A stretch of DNA of 27,543 bases from Batkoa obscura (taxonomy: Eukaryota; Entomophthoromycota; Entomophthoromycetes; Entomophthorales; Batkoaceae). Location of the stretch: assembly GCA_030770535.1 (NCBI GenBank), contig JASVEC010000235.1:1-27543 (forward strand), given 5' to 3'. Below the pieces are notes generated by a model that was not told where the DNA came from, ran no database searches, and worked only from the letters and a program-made list of their open reading frames with translations. The position numbers and the translations under genes are program-made. This document shows positions 21,108 through 27,543 of the stretch, piece by piece (the first letter of the stretch is position 1; the number at the start of each line of letters is the position of its first letter).

Positions 21108-22487
21108 ATGGACTTATATTATTTAGAAGCTTATAAACTAATTCAATTAAACTATTATCATTTAAGTATAATACCTTTAATTACATCAATAATACAAAAA
21201 TCAACTAATAGTCTTCCATTTACTTTGAATTTATTATTAAAATTATGGAATTATTTAAACTTTAATGAAGAAGATTTAATTGATATATTTGAGTCGAATA
21301 AAGTAAAAGAAGTTACTAAATTAATTAAAAAAAGGGATTTGAATATTATGATTACAAGAGATGATACTCTAGAACCTGAGTTATTTAATAAATACCAAAA
21401 ATTAGAATTACAAATTAATACTTTGTTAAAGATTATTACCACATCTTGTTATCAACCTATAAAATTAATTCAACGTCCACAATTACGTCAAAAAACAAAT
21501 CATTATCAACAAGAGTTAATTTCTAATTCTATTACTTTAAATCAAATTCCTAAATGTAAAATTGAATATCATCAAAATAAAGGTAATAGTGTAACTTCTA
21601 CTACTATCATCCCATGTAATTCAACAATATTTACTGAATTAGAACCTATTGTGTATCGTATTGAAAGTTCATACAAACGTAATCATTGTACATTTTGTTG
21701 TTTAAAAATACAAAATAATAATAAAAAATATTGTAAAAATCAATGTAAAGGTGTAATTTATTGTAATGAAGAATGTCAACAAAAAGATTATAAATTAAGG
21801 CATGAGGAGTTATGTAAGTTAAAATTAGATTATTTTAAATTAACTGGATTTAATGAATTGATTATTGTAATCTGGTCACAATGGTATAGTAAGAAAAAGA
21901 AAGACGAAACTTTATTGTATTATAATAAGTTACCTTATCTTTATAGTAGTAGTGATGTATTTGATTTAATTAATACAGAATTAGAATTAAAACAACAAAA
22001 TATAAGATATATTAATATATTAAGAGAATATTTACAATTAGATTTAAGATTACAAAAAGAAATTTTATTTAATGATTATATTCAATTATATTGTTTATTA
22101 AAATGTAATATAATTAATTTAAATAATAACCAAATTAGTGAATTTGGAGATGCTTTATATTTTTTAGCTTCCATGGTTAATCATTCTTGTAGTTCTAATT
22201 CTAAATTTATTATTAATGGAAAATCAGTGAGTATTATTAGTAGAGATAAAGAAATTCAAGTTGGAAATGAAATCTCTATTTCTTATTTTCCAATTCATTT
22301 ATTACCTTATCATTTAAGAAAACAATATTTTATTCAGACTTATAACTTTTATTGTGAATGTGAGAGGTGTAAAGAAGAAGAAAAAAAGAGGAAAGAAAGT
22401 ATATTAATTGAAGGGGATAATAGTGATATAAGTAATAATAATAATAACATACCTACTTATTTTGATTTATCAACTTTATTTGACTAA
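21108..22487 (+). CDS. SET-MYND (SMYD-like) lysine methyltransferase homologue
   Basis: 459 residues, no intron. Order: a helical N-terminal part (1-130); the first half of a split SET domain (GNSVTSTTIIPCNSTIFTELEP, about 159-180); a MYND zinc finger (CTFCCLKI, YCKNQC, YCNEECQQKDYKLRHEELC, about 194-236); then the second SET half with FLASMVNHSCSSNS (NHSC about 358-361), EIQVGNEISISY, and the post-SET cysteines CECERC (416-421). A MYND finger inside a SET domain defines the SMYD/Set5-Set6 group, whose members methylate histones or other proteins. The AdoMet-pocket NHSC and the tyrosine of ISY are present, so it is probably active; the substrate is unknown. The tail has an Asn run. Convergent with CHL1, 108 bp apart. 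Confidence 0.9.
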   Translation: MDLYYLEAYKLIQLNYYHLSIIPLITSIIQKSTNSLPFTLNLLLKLWNYLNFNEEDLIDIFESNKVKEVTKLIKKRDLNIMITRDDTLEPELFNKYQKLELQINTLLKIITTSCYQPIKLIQRPQLRQKTNHYQQELISNSITLNQIPKCKIEYHQNKGNSVTSTTIIPCNSTIFTELEPIVYRIESSYKRNHCTFCCLKIQNNNKKYCKNQCKGVIYCNEECQQKDYKLRHEELCKLKLDYFKLTGFNELIIVIWSQWYSKKKKDETLLYYNKLPYLYSSSDVFDLINTELELKQQNIRYINILREYLQLDLRLQKEILFNDYIQLYCLLKCNIINLNNNQISEFGDALYFLASMVNHSCSSNSKFIINGKSVSIISRDKEIQVGNEISISYFPIHLLPYHLRKQYFIQTYNFYCECERCKEEEKKRKESILIEGDNSDISNNNNNIPTYFDLSTLFD

Positions 22488-22595
22488 AGACAATAACCTA
22501 ATAAAAGTATAAAATAAAACTAAATAATTGTAATTTTATTTTTGTATCTTTATGTTTTTATATTTTTATTTATATACAAATATATTTCATTTCAC

Positions 22596-25567
22596 TTATT
22601 CAAATTGTTTAAAAAAATCAATTAATTTTTTTTCTATTTGATTAATATTATTACAATGAACTAAACTTGGCTGAATCCAATTAGGTAGCTTATTAATTAT
22701 CACATTATTAGATTGATATCTTTCATCAATTAATAAAATTACAGCATAATCTTGAATATGCCTTATAACTCTCCCAATACTTTGATTAACGGATCGCATA
22801 CATAAGTTTTGATAATAATCTTTACTAGTAGTTTTATTGTCTAAAATAATGAATATTAATTTTATTATTAATAAAATTAATTGTTACTTACTAATTGTAT
22901 TATTTTTAAAATCTAAATAATCCATTTTTAAAGTTAAGTCTAATGATTTTAAATTTGGATAAGGTAAGCCAATAACAATTACCCCTCTACCTAAATCATC
23001 TGAAAAATTAATACCTTCGGATAATTTACCACCAATAACTGAAAATAAGATTCCTCCTAAGATTCCATCTTCATTATTATTACTGCTATTATTGTTTAAA
23101 TTATTATCATTCTCTTTTTTAGTTTTACAATAATCAATCCAATTTTGATATAACAAAAAAGTATTTGTATTATTAAAAGAAGAAGAGCTAGAAGAAGAAG
23201 GGGTAATAATGTTAGTTTCATAAAATACTTTCTTAATTTTATTAATTCTTTGATACATATTTGATTGTTTTAATACATTAATAAAATTATTTAAATATTC
23301 ATAGGAGGTAAAAAAAACAATAGTACCCATTGGAATCTTCTTTATCATTTGAAATAATAATTGAATTGTATCCTCTATTAATTCCAGATTATTTTTAGTA
23401 TTATTAACAAATTTCAATGATTTGAATTCCGATTTATTATTATTACTATTAATATTAATTCCTTGATTTAAAGTTAAGCAAAGTAAATTCTTTTTATCTA
23501 TAACATGATTACAAGAAAATTGAATAATATTATTATAATCTTTAGGTTCAATTAATTGATTGATATATTCATTGATAGGTGCTAAAGTACCACCGATTAA
23601 TATTGTTGATCTACTTTGTTCAATTATTTGTTGAAATGAATTAATGGAATTTAATAATAAATATCGTATACTTTTTATATTATTATTAGTTTCTATTATT
23701 AATTTCCCATTTTCATCTGATAAAGTTAAACAATTTAAAAATGAAGCAATGCTATAAATATATACCTTTAAATTAGGATTATTATTATTACTATTATTAT
23801 TTAATATATTATTATTATCACTATTATCATGATTTTTATTAATAAATCCATGTAATTTATGATTTAATTTACTAATTTTTAAATAATTAATAATTTCTAA
23901 TAAATTAATTTGATCTAATTGAATTTGTATTAAAAATTCACTACACTTTAAAATTCTATTATCACTTCCACACTGTTCTAAATACTCTTTAAGTGCCTTC
24001 AATATTTTTAATAATTGTTTTAAATACATTAAATTCACGCCTGATAATCTATTAATATATTTTATTAAATAATTATTGACTTGTTCTTGGGTAATATTAA
24101 TTTGTTGGAATGTTAATTTAGTTGAATAATTTGATTGCAATGCTTCAATTAAATTATGTGCTTCATCAATAATAACTATATTATTTTCTAACTTTATTCC
24201 ACTTGATTCTCGACTTTGTTGATTTAATAATAAATTATATGGTACACATACCAATCTTGCTTTCGCTATACTTTTTCTTACACCATAATAAGAACAAGTA
24301 CCTAATATATGTGAAATATAAATATATATTATTATAATTAATAAATTAAAACGTACCTAATCCATTCCCTAATTTGACCAAATCTTCAATATCTTTAATT
24401 TGTTTTAAAACGTTGTGTTTAAATTCATTTAAATAAGCTCTATTAGAAGGTAAATAGTAAGGGCATTTCTTCTCTGATTTGACTTCTGGTTTTTGTAATT
24501 CTAAACATCGTTCATTTAATACTTCATTATTACCAAAACTACTTTTTAAGATCGTTGTATTATTACATAAATTATTTCTTCCACCTAATGTTATGGTAGA
24601 ATACTTTAGTTCTTCATTCTTATCATCATATATTTTAGAATAACTTGTTTTCTCATATTCAGTAATAAATTGACTCAATTGGGAATGTGTTCTTGAGGCA
24701 TAATAAATCTAATTTGATATTATTATTAATAAAGTAATTGTATTATATTATACTGTTCTACTTTACCTTTATTAAATCTGGCTCTTCTATATGACTCAAA
24801 TTTTTATTAAATTCATTTAGTATCTGATTATTTTCAATATCTTCTAATTCACTTAATAATTCCTTTACTTTACTGTCATAATTATTATTTTGATTATCTA
24901 AATTATCATCTAATAATAAATCATCATCAGAAAAATCAATTAATTGTAATCCATTATTGTTATGTGTAGTATTATTTTGAATATTTACTTGATTTTTAAT
25001 CTTTTTGTTTCCTTTTTTAGCCATTTTAATTTCTAATGCTTCTTTCTGTTTAATTTTATTAAGTAGTTCTTTTTCTTGTTCAATTTCAATAATCTTTTGT
25101 TTTAATTTTCGTTGTATCTTTTGTTTTTGTAACCAAGCTGGTCCAGCTAAAGAAGTTTTAGTTTTATTTTTATATCATTAATTGTTAATAATATTTTAAT
25201 AGAATTACCTTTTGAATCAATTATAACTTCTATTGGTTTATTTAGTGCTTCTTGATATCTTGAATCATTGGCTTTTAGCCATGCCATACTGGCACAGATT
25301 AGACTTAAGGATTTACCCTAAAATAATAATAAAATTTATTAGCTTATCATTACTGTATCATATTAATGTTTTCTTAAAATAATAATAGTAATAAAAATAA
25401 AAATAATTAGAACTTACAGTACCCGTAGGACTTTCAAATATACCAATCTTTTTATTTTCAATAGTATCAAATATTTGTTGCATTAAATTTAACTGATTAT
25501 CATATGGAGTATATGGAAATTGGTAACCTTCTTTATCTTTTGGAATTGCTAGTTTAGGCTCTGACAT
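22596..25567 (-). CDS. CHL1: Chl1/DDX11-type Fe-S DEAH DNA helicase (sister-chromatid cohesion)
   Basis: Superfamily 2, XPD-like 5'-3' helicase used in cohesion establishment at replication forks. Six exons (25418-25567, 25209-25317, 24767-25146, 24357-24708, 22892-24301, 22596-22840) join in phase to 881 residues, the usual size. Motifs: FPYTPYDNQLNLM Q-motif-like start; Walker A ESPTGTGKSLSLIC across intron 1; YYASRTHSQLSQF (motif Ia); four Fe-S cysteines at about 261, 281, 295 and 333; DEAH near 376-379; GGTLAP (motif III); GGKLSEGINFSDDLGRGVIV (motif V); and QSIGRVIRH (motif VI). FPYTPYDNQ and VNQSIGRVIRHIQDYA favour Chl1 over Rad3 or FancJ. Two Asn-rich insertions, around 23050-23110 and 23780-23830, lie in poorly conserved parts. 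It shares a 167-bp two-way promoter with SEC24. Confidence 0.93.
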
Positions 25568-25734
25568 CTTATTATAAGTATAATTCGATGAAGAGAGAAA
25601 TAAAAGAAAAGAAAAGGAGCAAAAAGATTTTTAAAGATTTTTCAACTTTAGGTTTTAAATTGATTTAAATCATTTATTAATCTTTTTTTAATACCAAAAA
25701 AACAATTTATTATTAATTTCAATTTCAAATACAA
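25568..25734. promoter_or_regulatory. Bidirectional promoter of CHL1 and SEC24
   Basis: Only 167 bp separate the two divergent start codons, so both promoters and 5' leaders must lie here. A purine-rich stretch (about 25583-25630) lies on the CHL1 side and a T/A-rich stretch on the SEC24 side. No specific factor site is recognised. Confidence 0.5.
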
Positions 25735-27543
25735 ATGCAAAACAATATTCGAAAATACAATCAACTTTCTTATCAAAGAGAATATGGTGGTACTTATATA
25801 GACCCTAATGAAAATGCTTCATCTTCTAGACCATTACTTTCAGTTGATGATGACGTGGACCCAATAATAATGACCAAAATGGAAGTAAATTTCAAGTAAA
25901 TATATAAACAAAATTAAAATAATTAATAATAGAGTTGTTCATTAATTGGTAAAGAGATAGTTAAAAAAGATTTATCTTTGCTAAAGAATGAGAATAATAC
26001 TATTTATTCTTATTATGATGTGTTTTTGAATAATGAAAATTTGAAGAATAAAATGGAATTGAATTTAACAATAGAGCCTTTTAAATTAAAAGTAAGTTAC
26101 CGTATTTTTATTATTATGTGTTTCATATTCTTAAATTTTAAAAATAAAAGGCACCAATAACTTTAGATTTATTATTAAAATGTACAGTATGTGGTTCTTA
26201 TCCACATAATAAAAGTCAATTATCAAACGATATTACTTTATGGTCATGTTGTTTATGTGGTAACTCAAATCAAAGTAAATATTTTATTTTATTTAATTAA
26301 AAAAAAATAGAGGTATATTTATAAATTAAACTATTTATTTTTTTATATTTAGTACCACCTTCTTTTCAATCTCAATTTCAACAAGATTTTTCAAAGATTC
26401 AAAGTAATTCAACTATTGATTATATTATTTCTAATAAAGTAAGGATAAAACATACAAGTTAATGATAAGTTTTGATTGAATTATCTCATAGAATGAACGA
26501 AAACTTAATGAAGTACCAAATATACTATTTATAATTGATATATCTTTTAATTCAATAAAAAATGGTAAATCTAATAAAATGTTATTAATTTATTTCTATT
26601 TAATAACTTGATTTTTAAATTAGGAACCTTATCCTCAGTGATAATTATATTACTTGAATTAATTCAATTAATACCTAATAATTTAAATTTAGGTTTTATT
26701 ACCTTTGATACTCATTTACAATTTTATCAATTTAAAGTAGGCTATTTAAATATCCTTTCTACCTTTGATCAAACTAATTTAATATTTTTTATTATCGTTA
26801 TAGAAAAATCAAATGTATCAAATGTTAGTTTTATCTAATTTAGAAGAAGAACCTTATCTTCCATTACCAATATCAGAGTTATGTGTAAATGGTAGAGAGT
26901 ATTTTAATGAGATAACAAGATTCTTAATGGATTTAGAATTGTTATTTGAAAATAACAATGATTTTCAATCGTGTGCTGGAGATACGTTATTTTTATTAAC
27001 AGAATTAGAAGTAAATTTTATATTTAGTTGTAAAATTAATAATCAATTAATATATATTTATACTTTATAATTCAATAGCATTATTTTTTTGGTTCAATTT
27101 ACTTGTTCTTATCTTGTATGCCAAATAAAGGCAAAGGCACTTTGATTACTAAAGGAGGAACAAGTTCTTAGGCACAGATAATGTAAGTTTATCTTATATT
27201 AACTGTGAAGTTAAATAAGAGTGATAGTTAACGGAATTTATTTTTATATAGGAATATAAATTATTAGTAGAGGAAAATATGTATTATAAAGATATTAGTT
27301 TATAATTTAAGTGAAATGTCTATCTCAACAAATTTATTTATATAGGAAATGAAGATTTTGATTTACAAAGTTTAGGTAAGTAACTATTATTATTAATTAT
27401 ATATTAATTTAATTTAAATTAGTTGTGTTATCAAAAATAACAAATGGTGAATTAATTATTATCCTAATTTTATAATGAAGATTTTAATGAAAATTGTTAT
27501 CAACAATTTTATTTGATTTGTTAACTTGCTTTAAAAACCAAAT
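25735..27543 (+). CDS. SEC24: Sec24-like COPII cargo-binding coat protein (3' end outside window; frame lost near the edge)
   Basis: Sec24 pairs with Sec23 in the COPII coat and selects cargo at the ER. Exons 25735-25884, 25933-26091, 26151-26274, 26353-26438, 26492-26564, 26624-26736, 26804-27010 and one from 27079 join in phase. Landmarks: zinc finger CTVCGSYPHN ... WSCCLCGNSNQ with IPPSFQ; trunk-domain start NILFIIDISFNSIKNG; LGFITFDTHLQFYQFK; QMLVLSNLEEEPYLPLP; and CMPNKGKGTL. The sequence before the zinc finger is only about 100 residues, shorter than the long disordered start of most Sec24s. After about 27155 the conserved pieces (LGTDNEYKLL, EDFDLQSL, SKITNGE, YYPNF) are still recognisable but lie in different frames. 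Each switch fits one base lost from a short A or T run, so sequencing error is as likely as decay. An Sfb/Sec24 paralogue is possible. Confidence 0.8.

Overview
This window is nuclear DNA of a fungus with a very AT-rich genome and many short introns. The evidence for a fungus is a canonical Zn2Cys6 transcription factor, a pantothenate synthetase, an Rtt107/Brc1-type BRCT protein, a peroxisomal acyl-CoA oxidase and an Ark/Prk-type kinase. Introns are mostly 45-60 bp, with donors usually GTAA(G/T), CTAAT/ACTAAC-like branch sites and TAG or CAG acceptors. TAA and TAG both end proteins at sensible places, so the nuclear code looks standard. I cannot place the species more finely.

Layout. 1-2937 (+): 3' part of an RTT107/brc1-like genome-stability gene. 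3095-4040 (-): PAN6, pantothenate synthetase. 4239-4772 (-): DAP1, a membrane-anchored haem-binding protein. 5690-7365 (+): a NAK-family endocytic kinase. 7748-10122 (+): POX1, acyl-CoA oxidase with a PTS1-like NKL end. 10123-14661: about 4.5 kb with no intact gene, holding five of six copies of a ~100-bp inverted-repeat element (MITE-like), three solo LTR fossils (one nested inside another, a third inverted) and an unidentified gene relic. 14662-18267 (+): RAD2/XPG, whose long body is open and splices cleanly but whose N-terminal nuclease region is broken. 18492-18562 (-): tRNA-Gly(TCC). 19174-22487 (+): two intronless genes, a Zn2Cys6 regulator and a SET-MYND protein. 22596-25567 (-): CHL1/DDX11 helicase. 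25735-27543 (+): SEC24-like COPII coat gene, running off the window and out of frame near its end.

The genes are ordinary, scattered eukaryotic genes, not an operon. Three concern genome maintenance (RTT107, RAD2, CHL1), but nothing shows that they are co-regulated. DAP1 is known in yeasts to support sterol synthesis, POX1 begins peroxisomal beta-oxidation, PAN6 feeds CoA synthesis, the kinase regulates actin and endocytosis, and SEC24 selects cargo for ER export.

The most notable observations are the RAD2 locus, which keeps about 950 open codons after losing its N-terminal nuclease half, and the compact inverted-repeat element family. No CRISPR array, prokaryotic operon or convincing new multi-gene system is present.
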